From an uncultured Roseburia sp. (GTDB lineage Bacteria; Bacillota; Clostridia; Lachnospirales; Lachnospiraceae), in the NCBI GenBank assembly GCA_934309475.1, contig CAKRDK010000003.1, positions 115,115 through 179,114 on the forward strand: a stretch of DNA of 64,000 nucleotides, given 5' to 3'. Below the pieces are notes generated by a model, which was not told where the DNA came from, did no database searches, and saw only the letters and a list, made by a program, of their open reading frames with translations. Of this stretch, positions 8,928-16,962 are shown piece by piece. Within the stretch, counting starts at the first letter, position 1; each line of letters begins with the position of its first letter. Both the position numbers and the translations under genes were made by a program.

Positions 8928-9338
8928 TTGAAAAACAACAAAAGATTATTAACCTTCGTATTAACTGCCATTATTTTATTGGGGGAGATTTTACCAACTA
9001 TACCTGTCTTTGCTTGGAGTAACGAAGATGCCCAGACCATTTCCTATGCTTCAGACTTTGAAGCTATGACAGACGAACAACTAAATGTCTATATTCATTC
9101 AATAGCAACCGGTAAATCAAAAAGTGCATCATCTATAGACCAGAAAAAGTCTGTGGCAAATGCACCCTTAAAAGCTGCCTGGCTTGCTGCTGCTGAACTG
9201 GCTAAGAGAAATGGCTATGAATGTGCCGGAACATTAGTACAATATTCTGTAAATGGAAAAAACTATTCCGAAACAAATGGTAAATTTTCCAAGAAAATAA
9301 AAACTTCTAAAGCTTACTCCAACTGGAAAAAAAAATAG
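8928..9338 (+). CDS. Secreted protein of unknown function, interrupted at an A9 tract
   Basis: Start is TTG, preceded by AAGGAGAG about 11 bases upstream. The 136 encoded residues begin with a clear signal peptide (MKNNKR, then a hydrophobic core ending near IPVFA, cleavage before WSNED). The mature part contains a helical AAWLAAAELAKRNGYECAG segment and a Ser/Lys/Asn-rich stretch. The frame stops right after nine consecutive A (9327-9335). Removing one A continues the frame for 53 more codons to a TAG at 9493 that overlaps the ribosome site of the next gene, giving a 188-residue protein. So this is either a frameshifted gene, a phase-variable gene, or one read by slippage. The family is not recognised; it is the likely target of the LytTR system. 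Confidence 0.75.
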   Translation: MKNNKRLLTFVLTAIILLGEILPTIPVFAWSNEDAQTISYASDFEAMTDEQLNVYIHSIATGKSKSASSIDQKKSVANAPLKAAWLAAAELAKRNGYECAGTLVQYSVNGKNYSETNGKFSKKIKTSKAYSNWKKK

Positions 9339-9495
9339 TAGTGGTGCAAAGGCTGTTATCAGAGATACTTTTGATTTTGCCTATACATCTGATATGGGAA
9401 GTTTATTCTCAACTTTTGTAAATGATTGGGGGTGGCTTTCTCAGCAAACTGGCGCTTTAACCCCTATAAAAGTAACAATATCTATATCTCAATAG
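9334..9495 (+). other. Out-of-frame 3' continuation of the secreted protein
   Basis: Reading from the end of the A9 tract in the +1 frame gives NSSGAKAVIRDTFDFAY and then a segment ending WLSQQTGALTP and VTISISQ before a stop. Protein-like composition and a stop codon (TAG, 9493-9495) that overlaps the AGGAGG of the following lipoprotein gene argue that this stretch was, or still is, translated as the C-terminal 53 residues of the upstream protein. Confidence 0.7.
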
Positions 9496-9504
9496 GAGGA
9501 ATTC

Positions 9505-9909
9505 GTGAAAAAAAATATTATACTATCTGTTACCATTCTATCTTTATTTCTTGTCCTGACCGGCTGTGCCGGTTCCGGTGATTGGAAATACAGCGAACTG
9601 CCCGGAAATTATGAATTAGTCCGCACGAGTGCAAAATGCATTAATATTGCAAAAGCCGATGACGATAGCGATGTTTTATTTACAAACATCATTGAAGGAT
9701 ATATCACACAATTTATGGTATCCGGCGATTATATTCTTATCACCAATGAAAAAGAGGATGAAACATGCTACTACCTTGTGAACACCACAGATGATTCTGT
9801 TTTGGAATTCACCTCAGAAAATGAGCTGCGCGATGCCGCAGACGAATGTGGCATCTCCGATGCATTAGAATGGACAAAGACAAGCGACGTTGAACATGAC
9901 TATTCATGA
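9505..9909 (+). CDS. Small lipoprotein of unknown function
   Basis: A 134-residue protein starting at GTG, five bases after AGGAGG. The signal sequence ends in a good lipobox (LTGC, Cys about residue 21), so it should be anchored to the outer face of the membrane. The mature part is acidic, with two short beta-like repeats (NIIEGYITQFMVSGDYILIT and CYYLVNTTDDSVLEF) and no recognised domain. It follows the secreted-protein gene and ends at a strong terminator, so it belongs to the same LytTR-controlled operon. A role as an immunity or binding partner of the secreted protein is possible but is inference from position only. Confidence 0.85.
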   Translation: MKKNIILSVTILSLFLVLTGCAGSGDWKYSELPGNYELVRTSAKCINIAKADDDSDVLFTNIIEGYITQFMVSGDYILITNEKEDETCYYLVNTTDDSVLEFTSENELRDAADECGISDALEWTKTSDVEHDYS

Positions 9910-9914
9910 AAAAA

Positions 9915-9965
9915 GAGCTTTCAATTCACTACACAAAGTGAGTTGAAAGCTCCTTTTTATTTTTA
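9915..9965. terminator. Bidirectional terminator
   Basis: A stem of GAGCTTTCAA and TTGAAAGCTC with further pairing towards the loop, flanked by A-rich sequence on the left and CTTTTTATTTTT on the right. It separates the lipoprotein operon (plus) from the convergent rsmI (minus). Confidence 0.85.
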
Positions 9966-10811
9966 CAAAAGTGCCTGATAAATATCCCGCTTGCTGACAC
10001 CACGGTCTTTTGCGACCATCTTCATTGCCTCTTTTCTGGCAATTCCCTGCTCCTCATAAAAAGCCATGTGCTCCTCTATGCTCATGCTCTCCCACGACTT
10101 TTTCTGCTCCTCCACAATTTCCTGCATTGTCTTTCCCTCAAGGACAAGCACATACTCACCGCGTGGCTCGTTTTCCTCATAAAAAAGCAGTGCATCTTCA
10201 AGCGTTGTCTTTCTTTTTTCCTCGTAACGCTTTGTCAGCTCACGACAAATTGTAATATTGCGATTTCCCAGTGCGTCATGAAGTTCCTTCAAGGTTGCAG
10301 CCAGATGATGCGGTGCCTCATAAATAATAATGGTTCGCGTCTCATCCTTTAACTTTTCTAAAATAAACGCACGCTCTTTTTTATCTTTTGGCAAAAATGC
10401 TTCAAATGCAAAACGTCTTGTCGGAAGCCCTGACATCGTAAGTGCTGTAATACAGGCGGCTGCACCCGGCAGCGATGTCACTTCAATGCCTTCCTCGTAA
10501 CAGATACGCACAAGCTCCTCGCCCGGATCCGAAATCCCCGGTGTTCCTGCATCTGTTATCAACGCAATGTCTTTTCCCTCACGCATCTTATCCACAAGCT
10601 GGTAGGCTTTTTCAATTTTGTTATACTCATGATAGCTCGTCATCGGCGTCTTTATCTCAAAATGATTGAGCAGCTTGATTGAATTTCTCGTATCCTCCGC
10701 CGCAATCAAATCCACCTCTTTTAGTGTCCGCAGCACACGGAATGTAATGTCCTCTAAATTGCCGATTGGCGTCGCACATAAATATAATTTACCTTGTTTT
10801 GTCTGTTCCAT
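9963..10811 (-). CDS. rsmI: 16S rRNA (cytidine(1402)-2'-O)-methyltransferase RsmI
   Basis: A 282-residue SAM-dependent methylase of the tetrapyrrole-methylase fold. The hallmark LYLCATPIGNLEDIT is at the N terminus, then LIAAEDTRNS and LITDAGTPGISDPGE, all diagnostic of RsmI. It methylates the 2'-OH of C1402 in the ribosomal decoding centre. I moved the start to ATG 10811, seven bases after GGGGAG and one base after the stop of the upstream gene; the longer frame (to 10880) lies inside that gene. The C terminus has a small helical domain as in the family. Bacillus has the same gene (yabC) at the same place. Confidence 0.95.
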   Translation of the reverse strand: MEQTKQGKLYLCATPIGNLEDITFRVLRTLKEVDLIAAEDTRNSIKLLNHFEIKTPMTSYHEYNKIEKAYQLVDKMREGKDIALITDAGTPGISDPGEELVRICYEEGIEVTSLPGAAACITALTMSGLPTRRFAFEAFLPKDKKERAFILEKLKDETRTIIIYEAPHHLAATLKELHDALGNRNITICRELTKRYEEKRKTTLEDALLFYEENEPRGEYVLVLEGKTMQEIVEEQKKSWESMSIEEHMAFYEEQGIARKEAMKMVAKDRGVSKRDIYQALL

Positions 10812-10812
10812 A

Positions 10813-11565
10813 CTATTTCTCCCCATACCCATAAATCTCATAAACCTCCCGTGTATACACACCCGGTTTTTCATATACAATCAAAGGTTTATCCACAGTA
10901 AGTCTGGATTTCGCACCTCTTATCCCCTCAATCAACACCATGTTGGGTTCCTTATCCACAAAGGGATGCACGAGCTGCATATGTTTCGGTTCTATTTTAT
11001 ATTCCACCATTTTACTGATGATTTCTGCTAAGCGGAATGGACGATGAACCATGAAAAAATGTCCACCCGGTTTCAAAAGCTTTGCGCTCTCACGGATGAT
11101 ATCCTCCAAATTGCAAAGTACCTCATGGCGCGCGATTGCTTTTGCCATATTGTCCGCCTGCTTTCCGTGGTCGCCAATCATATAGGGCGGATTTGTCGTT
11201 ATCACATCAAAAGAAGATGCTCCAAAACGAACAGAAGCATCTTTAATATCACCAACGACAATCTCAATTTTCTCTTCCAGATGATTCAGTGCAACACTTC
11301 TGCCTGCCATCTGGGCGCTCTCTTCCTGAATCTCAAGTGCCGTAAAATGCGATGCATCTGTTTTTGCCTCCATCAAAATCGGTATGATTCCGGTGCCGGT
11401 TCCGATATCAAGCACGCGGTCTCCTTTTTTTGCCTTTGCAAAAGAGGACAACAGCACAGCATCTATGCCAAAGCAGAACCGCTCCGGGTCCTGGATAATC
11501 CGGTACCCATTGCGGTATAAATCATCTACTCTTTCATTTTCATGGACGAGGTTATTTGGTATCAT
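10813..11565 (-). CDS. TrmN6-like SAM-dependent methyltransferase (YabB)
   Basis: A 250-residue class I methyltransferase. It has the SAM-binding motif VLDIGTGTGIIPILM (about residues 47-61) and the N6-adenine-type catalytic motif NPPYM (about 125-129). This fits the tRNA1(Val) (adenine37-N6)-methyltransferase family, and its slot in the operon matches Bacillus yabB. The start overlaps the end of ricT by 14 bases, with AAAGGAGG inside ricT, so translation is probably coupled. The exact RNA target in this organism is inferred from the family. Confidence 0.88.
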   Translation of the reverse strand: MIPNNLVHENERVDDLYRNGYRIIQDPERFCFGIDAVLLSSFAKAKKGDRVLDIGTGTGIIPILMEAKTDASHFTALEIQEESAQMAGRSVALNHLEEKIEIVVGDIKDASVRFGASSFDVITTNPPYMIGDHGKQADNMAKAIARHEVLCNLEDIIRESAKLLKPGGHFFMVHRPFRLAEIISKMVEYKIEPKHMQLVHPFVDKEPNMVLIEGIRGAKSRLTVDKPLIVYEKPGVYTREVYEIYGYGEK

Positions 11566-12463
11566 CGATTTTCGATTTTCCTCCTTTATCCTCTAACGCC
11601 TCTAATTCCTTCATTTCCTTGGCAGAAAGTTTTACATTATCTCTTCTGCGTTTCGGTTTGAACTTCAACTGGTCAACACGATAATCGCGGATTTCTTTTT
11701 CATCATCTAATTCAACGATAACCTTCACCATCTGACGTAGAACACTGACAGAGCTTACCTCGCCCTTTAATCCGTCGTCTGTAGTTACATAATCTCCTAC
11801 ATTCGGTAAACGGCTGTTCAGATACTCGTACGTCTCTTCCTCGTTTTTCAGACAGCACATCAGTCTTCCACAGACACCAGAAATCTTTGTCGGATTCAAA
11901 GAAAGATTCTGCTCTTTGGCCATCTTGATGGATACCGGTGCAAATTCTGATAAATAGGTGTGACAGCAGAGTGCTCGTCCACAGATTCCGATGCCGCCCA
12001 TGATTTTGGTTTCGTCACGGACACCAATCTGGCGGAGTTCGATTCTGGTACGGAATACCGCTGCAAGGTCTTTTACAAGTTCACGGAAGTCGATTCGTCC
12101 GTCTGCTGTAAAGTAAAACAATAATTTGTTATTGTCAAATGTGTATTCTGCATCGACAAGCTTCATTTCAAGCTTATGTTTCGCAATCTTTTCGAGACAG
12201 ATTTTAAATGCCTCTTTTTCCTTTTCGTGATTGCGCTCTTCCACTTTTAAATCTTCTGCGGTTGCAATCCGGATTACCGGCTTTAACGGCTGAATTACCG
12301 TCTCTTCCGGAACGTCTTTTGGTGCAACCATGACAGTTCCGAGTTCCACGCCTCTCGCTGTCTCAACAATGACCCTGTCTCCCGCTTTAATTGGCAGTTT
12401 TGCCGGATCAAAGTAATATATTTTTCCTGCGCTTCGGAAGCGCACCCCTACAACTTTTATCAT
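11552..12463 (-). CDS. ricT: PSP1-domain regulatory protein RicT (YaaT)
   Basis: A 303-residue PSP1 protein. The central region carries the characteristic cysteines of the family: GICGRALCCHTYLSEF and, further on, SGVCGRLMCCLKNEEETY. In Bacillus RicT forms the Y-complex with RicA and RicF, binds iron-sulfur clusters, and promotes RNase Y maturation of transcripts, influencing sporulation and competence. The C-terminal tail is basic (FKPKRRRDNVKL), which may contact RNA. The start ATG has AAGGG six bases upstream. It is flanked by holB and the yabB-like methyltransferase; the Bacillus yabA gene, normally next, is absent. Confidence 0.94.
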   Translation of the reverse strand: MIKVVGVRFRSAGKIYYFDPAKLPIKAGDRVIVETARGVELGTVMVAPKDVPEETVIQPLKPVIRIATAEDLKVEERNHEKEKEAFKICLEKIAKHKLEMKLVDAEYTFDNNKLLFYFTADGRIDFRELVKDLAAVFRTRIELRQIGVRDETKIMGGIGICGRALCCHTYLSEFAPVSIKMAKEQNLSLNPTKISGVCGRLMCCLKNEEETYEYLNSRLPNVGDYVTTDDGLKGEVSSVSVLRQMVKVIVELDDEKEIRDYRVDQLKFKPKRRRDNVKLSAKEMKELEALEDKGGKSKIDDTK

Positions 12464-12480
12464 AAATTTACCCTTTCTGT

Positions 12481-13470
12481 TTAGTTTTCCTTGATAGTCA
12501 GCAAAAGAAGTTCGATGACAAGGTCAAAATTCACGTTTGCATTCAGGCGCAGCTTCGCCTTTTCCAATGCTTCAATGATGGTCTCGATTCCCTGGTATGA
12601 ACTTTTTGCTGCCTGCTTCTTGATGTCATAGACTTCATCCTTGAATACAAGGCGGTTGACATCGTTTGTTGCTTTAAAATATAAAATGTCACGATACCAG
12701 ATCATCATCAGATCAAAATAATCGTTAATTTCTAATTTGTATTCCGAGATTTGCTTCACGGCTTCCGTCATCTCATAAAGTTCAATATCATCTAAACGCT
12801 TCAAAAGCTGCAACGCAGCTGTTTTTAACTCATTGAAGCTGTCCGATGACGCTAACTGAATTGCTTTTCCTACATTTCCCTGCGCAAATGCCACGCAGAC
12901 ATCCGCCTGATAATCCGGAAGCTGATGCTTCTTCATGAGGAAATCTTTGATTTTCTCGTCGCGGACTGCCTTTAAGTTCAGCCGCACACAACGGGATAAA
13001 ATGGTCGGTAAAAAGGTATCGGCATTCGTAGTCAAAAGCAGTAAAACAGCATAAGCCGGCGGTTCTTCAATCGTTTTCAACAACGCATTCTGCGCCTGCT
13101 GGTTCATTTTCTCGGCTTCATCTACAATGTAGATTTTGCGCTTGCTGCTGTATGGCTTTACGACAATATCGTTGTTAATCTGCGTACGAATATCGTCGAC
13201 AGAAATTGTATTCGGCTTCTCATGGCGCACATAAATAATGTCCGGCTGGTTGCCACTCATCGCCTGCTTACAGGAATGACATTCCATACAAGGCTCGATT
13301 CCACCCTTTTCACACTGCAGGGTCTGCGCGAATGCCTTCGCAATCATCATCTTCCCCGCTTTGTCCGGTCCGTTTAAAATATATGCATGAGACACCTTAT
13401 CTGCCTCTATCGCATTCTGTAAATGTTCAATTATCTGTTCATGTCCTACAATTTCTGAAAAACCTGCCAT
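12481..13470 (-). CDS. holB: DNA polymerase III delta' subunit
   Basis: A 329-residue AAA+ clamp-loader subunit. The N terminus (FSEIVGHEQIIEHLQNAI) is typical, followed by a degenerate P-loop (LNGPDKAGKMMIAKAFA), the four-cysteine zinc module (CEKGG..CMECHSC), the DEAEKMNQQAQNALLKTIEEP segment (described in two parts: DEAEKMN and ALLKTIEEPP) and the SRC motif in LPTILSRCVRLN. Delta' lacks a functional ATPase and acts as the stator of the clamp loader. Family alignment favours ATG 13470 (MAGFSEIVG); the open frame continues to a GTG at 13545 but that part is basic and unlike the family. It lies between yaaR and ricT as in Bacillus. Confidence 0.94.
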   Translation of the reverse strand: MAGFSEIVGHEQIIEHLQNAIEADKVSHAYILNGPDKAGKMMIAKAFAQTLQCEKGGIEPCMECHSCKQAMSGNQPDIIYVRHEKPNTISVDDIRTQINNDIVVKPYSSKRKIYIVDEAEKMNQQAQNALLKTIEEPPAYAVLLLLTTNADTFLPTILSRCVRLNLKAVRDEKIKDFLMKKHQLPDYQADVCVAFAQGNVGKAIQLASSDSFNELKTAALQLLKRLDDIELYEMTEAVKQISEYKLEINDYFDLMMIWYRDILYFKATNDVNRLVFKDEVYDIKKQAAKSSYQGIETIIEALEKAKLRLNANVNFDLVIELLLLTIKEN

Positions 13471-13553
13471 ACCCTCTATTATACTCCTTTTTCTGCTTCC
13501 ATTCCACTGTTGTCTTCTTCTCTGACGCGAATCACTATCTTTCACAAATCGGA

Positions 13554-13994
13554 TTACGTCAAAATATCAAGCAGCAGACCTCTGATTTCTCCGATGCGGC
13601 TTAGAATCGAGATGTGATCCTTCTCATCACTGCACAATTCCCGCGCTAGTTCATCGAGGTTCTCATCCACTAACTTTATCAGTCCATAGACACGATGCCG
13701 GCCTTTCCGGTCTAAGAAATTCTCTCGTGAAAACTTGTGCGAACGATAGACAACCTCATTCATAAACTCACGTATTTTCTCACGATACTTCTTCATGTCG
13801 CGGATATCCATGTGCTGCGCAATCAGATTTCCCTGCGTGGTAATATCGTTTAGCAAGCCGTCAATCTTTGCCTGCAATTCCGCATCGCCGATTGCACTTG
13901 CCAGCGTATACTTAAACGATCCGTCCCCTAATTCTGTTTTCACGGTATCCGGTATCTGTGTTACCGGTGTGGTTGTATTTACTTTAATATCCAT
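13554..13994 (-). CDS. yaaR: YaaR family (DUF327) protein
   Basis: A 146-residue protein of the YaaR/DUF327 family, recognisable from the C-terminal region (FLDRKGRHRVYGLIKLVDENLDEL) and from its place immediately upstream of holB. Function is unknown; it is soluble and largely helical. The start is ATG 13994 with GGGAGTG five bases upstream. Confidence 0.88.
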   Translation of the reverse strand: MDIKVNTTTPVTQIPDTVKTELGDGSFKYTLASAIGDAELQAKIDGLLNDITTQGNLIAQHMDIRDMKKYREKIREFMNEVVYRSHKFSRENFLDRKGRHRVYGLIKLVDENLDELARELCSDEKDHISILSRIGEIRGLLLDILT

Positions 13995-14055
13995 CGGATC
14001 ACTCCCGTTCTTCCACTGCTTCTTCTGATTTCACAAAGGTTATCCACATATGCCC

Positions 14056-14649
14056 TTATATTTGTCCGCCATTGTGGATAAACGAAGCAATTTTTGCTTC
14101 TGTTGTGTTTAACTCAATATTTTGAAATCTTTCTACAATTCCGGCATCTTTTAATTTTTCCTCGGAAAAATCTGCATCATCCGCCAGAAAACGTCTGCAC
14201 AATTCCGTGTACTTCGGTACATCCTGCATGCGTTCACGGTCTAATGCCCGCTGGAGCCGCAGTCCGTCCTCCACTTCTATATATATCGGAATTACTTTTT
14301 CACTTCCGTAGTATTCACGCATTTTTACAAACGCCTCAAGCGTTCCGATGACCAGATAGTCCTGCTGTTCCAGACAAATCTGCCCATCATCCACCGTGAA
14401 ATACTTCCAGACTCCGTATATGGTATTGTAAGCCCGCAGTTCAATAATCCTGCCTTCCTGCTCTAATTCTTCGACTTTTTTGTCGTCACAAAAATAATAT
14501 TCCACACCATCCTGCTCACCGGCGCGGATTGGTCTTGTGGTATAAGGTACAATCGTCCTCAGATGAAGTTCTTTTTCCTGAAGGAGCATTTTAAAAATTG
14601 TGTCCTTGCCGGTCGAACTTTTTCCGACGATACAATATATTTTTCCCAT
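14056..14649 (-). CDS. Guanylate-kinase-like protein in the tmk position
   Basis: A 197-residue P-loop kinase. It has a Walker A variant (IVGKSSTGKDT), the guanylate-kinase signature YTTRPIRAGEQDGVEYYF and a downstream DRERM helix, but the usual GNYYGT-type GMP-binding loop reads YNTIYGVWKYF. It is therefore a divergent member of the guanylate kinase family rather than an obvious housekeeping Gmk. In Bacillus the slot between yaaO and yaaQ/yaaR is held by thymidylate kinase (tmk); here this gene takes its place. ATG 14649 follows AGAGG and gives the expected N terminus (MGKIYCIVG); the longer frame to 14694 does not. Confidence 0.85.
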   Translation of the reverse strand: MGKIYCIVGKSSTGKDTIFKMLLQEKELHLRTIVPYTTRPIRAGEQDGVEYYFCDDKKVEELEQEGRIIELRAYNTIYGVWKYFTVDDGQICLEQQDYLVIGTLEAFVKMREYYGSEKVIPIYIEVEDGLRLQRALDRERMQDVPKYTELCRRFLADDADFSEEKLKDAGIVERFQNIELNTTEAKIASFIHNGGQI

Positions 14650-14680
14650 GTTATTCTGCCTCTTAAGTATAATATAGTCC

Positions 14681-16201
14681 TTAGAAATATACAATCTTTA
14701 TCCGTTTTTCGCGGATATTCTTTGCGCCTTCCACGGAAAGTCCTAATGCGATACAGCGCTCTATTTTGGCAAAAAGGTCTGCGTCTAACACCTCACCCGG
14801 CACGACAACCGGTATTCCCGGCGGATACAGATAAATATATTCCGCAGAAATCTCACCGTCCGCCTCCGCAAAAGACACTTCCCTGCAGCCGAGATTTTCC
14901 GCCTGCGCAATCTGCATTTCTTTTTTCCGTGGGTGGTACATCTCTGCGACAAGATGCTCACGGGCCTCCGCCCCGGCTGACTGCTCCGGCATACCGGCAC
15001 TTGTTCCGGCTGACTGCTCCGGCATACTGGCACTTGTTCCGGCTGACTGCTCCGGCATACTGACACTTGTTCCGGCTGACTGTTCGAGCGTCCGGTCAAT
15101 CTCCCTTAACGCCGACACCAGCCTTGCAAAGCCCTCATCCGTATCCATCACACTCGTCATCGCAAGAACATACTCCGCCGATACCATCTCCATCTCAAGA
15201 TGATACTGCTCTAACAGTACCCGGTGCAGCATCGTTCCGGTGTAGGACGCCTCTTTTGAAAAAATAACAATCTTGGAAAAATCCCAGTCGTAGGCATCTT
15301 TTTCATAATCGGCTCGCATCAGCACATGGAGATGCTTTAGTCCTGCCACACTCTGATAAAATTGTGTTAATTTTTCCTCGTATTCTGAAAAAAGAGAATA
15401 TTTCTCGTTCCTGACATAGCGGATGCACTGTTCCATCCCCGCCATCAGCAGATAAGACGGTGAACTTGTCTCAAAGATTCCCAGATATTTTTCTACTTTT
15501 TCTATGTCAATCCGTTCTGAAAAAACGTGAAGCAATGCGGTCTGCGTAAAGGACGGAAGCGTCTTGTGCAGGCTCATGATTACAAGGTCTGCCCCTTCTT
15601 TTCCCGCTTCCTTCGGGAATCCCTCCGAGAAGCCAAAGTGCGCTCCGTGCGCTTCATCCACAATCAGCGGTACTCCATGCGCGTGCGCTATCTTCGCAAT
15701 GCCCGCAACATCCGATACCACACCCTCGTAAGTCGGTGACGTGATTAAGACTGCGGCAATGTCCGGATGTTTCAAAAAAGCATCCTCCACCTGCTCCGGC
15801 GTAATCTGTCCCTGAATCCCGTAGTCATTTACCTTCGGATAGAGATATTCCGCCTGCAGTTCCTTTAAAAAGACGGCATGATACACCGCCTTGTGACAAT
15901 TTCTTGCCATTAGAATCTTGTCGTGCTTCTGTGTGCAGGCACTGACTGCCGCTAAAATGCCGCAGGTGCTTCCATTGATCAGATAAAAGCTTCTCTGCGC
16001 TCCGTAGAGGTCAGCCGCACGCTGCTGTGCTTCTTTTAAAATCTCCTCCGCATGGTGAAGATTATCAAAACCGTCTATTTCTGTAATATCTATTTCATAA
16101 GGGTTTGGAAAATCAAACTTCCGGCGCTTATGACCAGGCATATGAAACGGATAAATATCCGACTTGCCATATTCTGTTAATTTCTGATCTAACTCCTGCA
16201 T
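14681..16201 (-). CDS. Orn/Lys/Arg decarboxylase family PLP enzyme (YaaO/SpeA-like)
   Basis: About 506 residues. The N terminus (PFHMPGHKRRKFDFP) and the PLP-lysine motif SLHKTLPSFTQTALLHV identify the group III basic amino acid decarboxylase family; the C-terminal domain (YLYPPGIPVVVPGE) is also typical. Substrate (lysine, arginine or ornithine) cannot be told from the sequence. Between the two domains an unusual linker is made of about 3.5 copies of an 11-residue repeat (EQSAGTSxxMP), encoded by 33-bp tandem repeats. I prefer ATG 16201, preceded by AGGGC; an ATG at 16228 would lie only a few bases after the predicted transcription start. Synteny with Bacillus yaaO is clear. Confidence 0.88.
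   Translation of the reverse strand: MQELDQKLTEYGKSDIYPFHMPGHKRRKFDFPNPYEIDITEIDGFDNLHHAEEILKEAQQRAADLYGAQRSFYLINGSTCGILAAVSACTQKHDKILMARNCHKAVYHAVFLKELQAEYLYPKVNDYGIQGQITPEQVEDAFLKHPDIAAVLITSPTYEGVVSDVAGIAKIAHAHGVPLIVDEAHGAHFGFSEGFPKEAGKEGADLVIMSLHKTLPSFTQTALLHVFSERIDIEKVEKYLGIFETSSPSYLLMAGMEQCIRYVRNEKYSLFSEYEEKLTQFYQSVAGLKHLHVLMRADYEKDAYDWDFSKIVIFSKEASYTGTMLHRVLLEQYHLEMEMVSAEYVLAMTSVMDTDEGFARLVSALREIDRTLEQSAGTSVSMPEQSAGTSASMPEQSAGTSAGMPEQSAGAEAREHLVAEMYHPRKKEMQIAQAENLGCREVSFAEADGEISAEYIYLYPPGIPVVVPGEVLDADLFAKIERCIALGLSVEGAKNIREKRIKIVYF
14973..15084. repeat. 33-bp in-frame tandem repeat, about 3.5 copies
   Basis: Three full units (14973-15005, 15006-15038, 15039-15071) and a partial fourth differ at only a few positions. 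Each begins CCGGCTGACTGCTCCGG on the plus strand. The repeats keep the reading frame of the decarboxylase gene. Confidence 0.93.
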
Positions 16202-16239
16202 CTTCTGCCCTGCGCCTTTCTGCTTCATTTCTATTTATG

Positions 16240-16267
16240 ATTATAATATGAAAAGATTTGCAAAACA
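16240..16267 (-). promoter_or_regulatory. Predicted promoter of the decarboxylase operon
   Basis: On the minus strand, TTGTTT (16262-16267) and TATAAT (16240-16245) with a 16-base spacer, about 40 bases before ATG 16201. Confidence 0.5.
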
Positions 16268-16344
16268 AGAAAAGAATGTGATATAGTAGTAGGCGATTTC
16301 ATTGAAAAAGGAAAAAATTTGTCATTTAGAAAGGTTTTACAATC

Positions 16345-16962
16345 ATGAAACATGCATTGGTCATTCTCTGCGGTGGAAACAGTGTCCGCATGGGAACCGA
16401 CAAGGCACTTCTGCCTTTTGGTGATTCCTGTTTAATTGAATATCTGGTGCGAGAATTTTCTCCGTACTTTTCCAATATATATCTTTCCGTAAAAAGAAAG
16501 GGGGCTTACGCCCACCTCGACCTTGATGTCACAGAAATTGCGGATATCTATCCGAATGCCGGTCCGATGTCCGGTCTTTTTTCTGCGCTCTCTATGATAC
16601 ATGAAGACAGCGCCTTCTTCCTGTCCGTTGACACTCCGTTCTTTGAGCCTGAGACGGCGCTTGCCCTCTTTGATAAGATTGGCGACACCGACATCTGCAC
16701 CTTAGAACATGCCGCCGGCTCCGAAGAAATTCCTGTCGGTGTCTACACGAAAAATATTATTACAACCATAGGTAAATGTCTTCTTTTGAAAAAATTCACC
16801 TTTCAGGAACTTGTGGAACGCTGCCACGTAACCTATCTTTCCGATGAAGATTTTTCCACTGAGACAGATACCTCGTTACAAAAACAGCTATTCAACATGG
16901 ATACACGTCAGGATTACTACAGAGCCTTGAAACTCGTGTTAGCCGTCACTGACTTATCCTAA
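16345..16962 (+). CDS. mobA: Molybdenum cofactor guanylyltransferase (MobA)
   Basis: A 205-residue nucleotidyltransferase with the MobA signature LCGGNSVRMGTDKALLPFG at residues 8-26 and the metal-binding SVDTPFF near 93-99. MobA transfers GMP from GTP to molybdopterin to make the dinucleotide cofactor. ATG 16345 follows AAAGG at about 10 bases. No other cofactor genes lie nearby. Its stop codon overlaps that of the convergent AbiEii-like gene by nine bases. Confidence 0.9.
   Translation: MKHALVILCGGNSVRMGTDKALLPFGDSCLIEYLVREFSPYFSNIYLSVKRKGAYAHLDLDVTEIADIYPNAGPMSGLFSALSMIHEDSAFFLSVDTPFFEPETALALFDKIGDTDICTLEHAAGSEEIPVGVYTKNIITTIGKCLLLKKFTFQELVERCHVTYLSDEDFSTETDTSLQKQLFNMDTRQDYYRALKLVLAVTDLS

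Noticed and set aside
6817..9909. A complete agr quorum-sensing locus
   Set aside because: No AgrB-type peptidase and no AgrD-like peptide were found; only the kinase and regulator types match.
10812..10880. Longer N terminus for RsmI
   Set aside because: The extension lies inside the upstream methyltransferase gene and is not family-like; ATG 10811 has a good ribosome site.
14973..15084. Regular direct repeats that might suggest a CRISPR array
   Set aside because: The 33-bp units are back to back without spacers and keep the reading frame of the decarboxylase gene; it is a coding tandem repeat.
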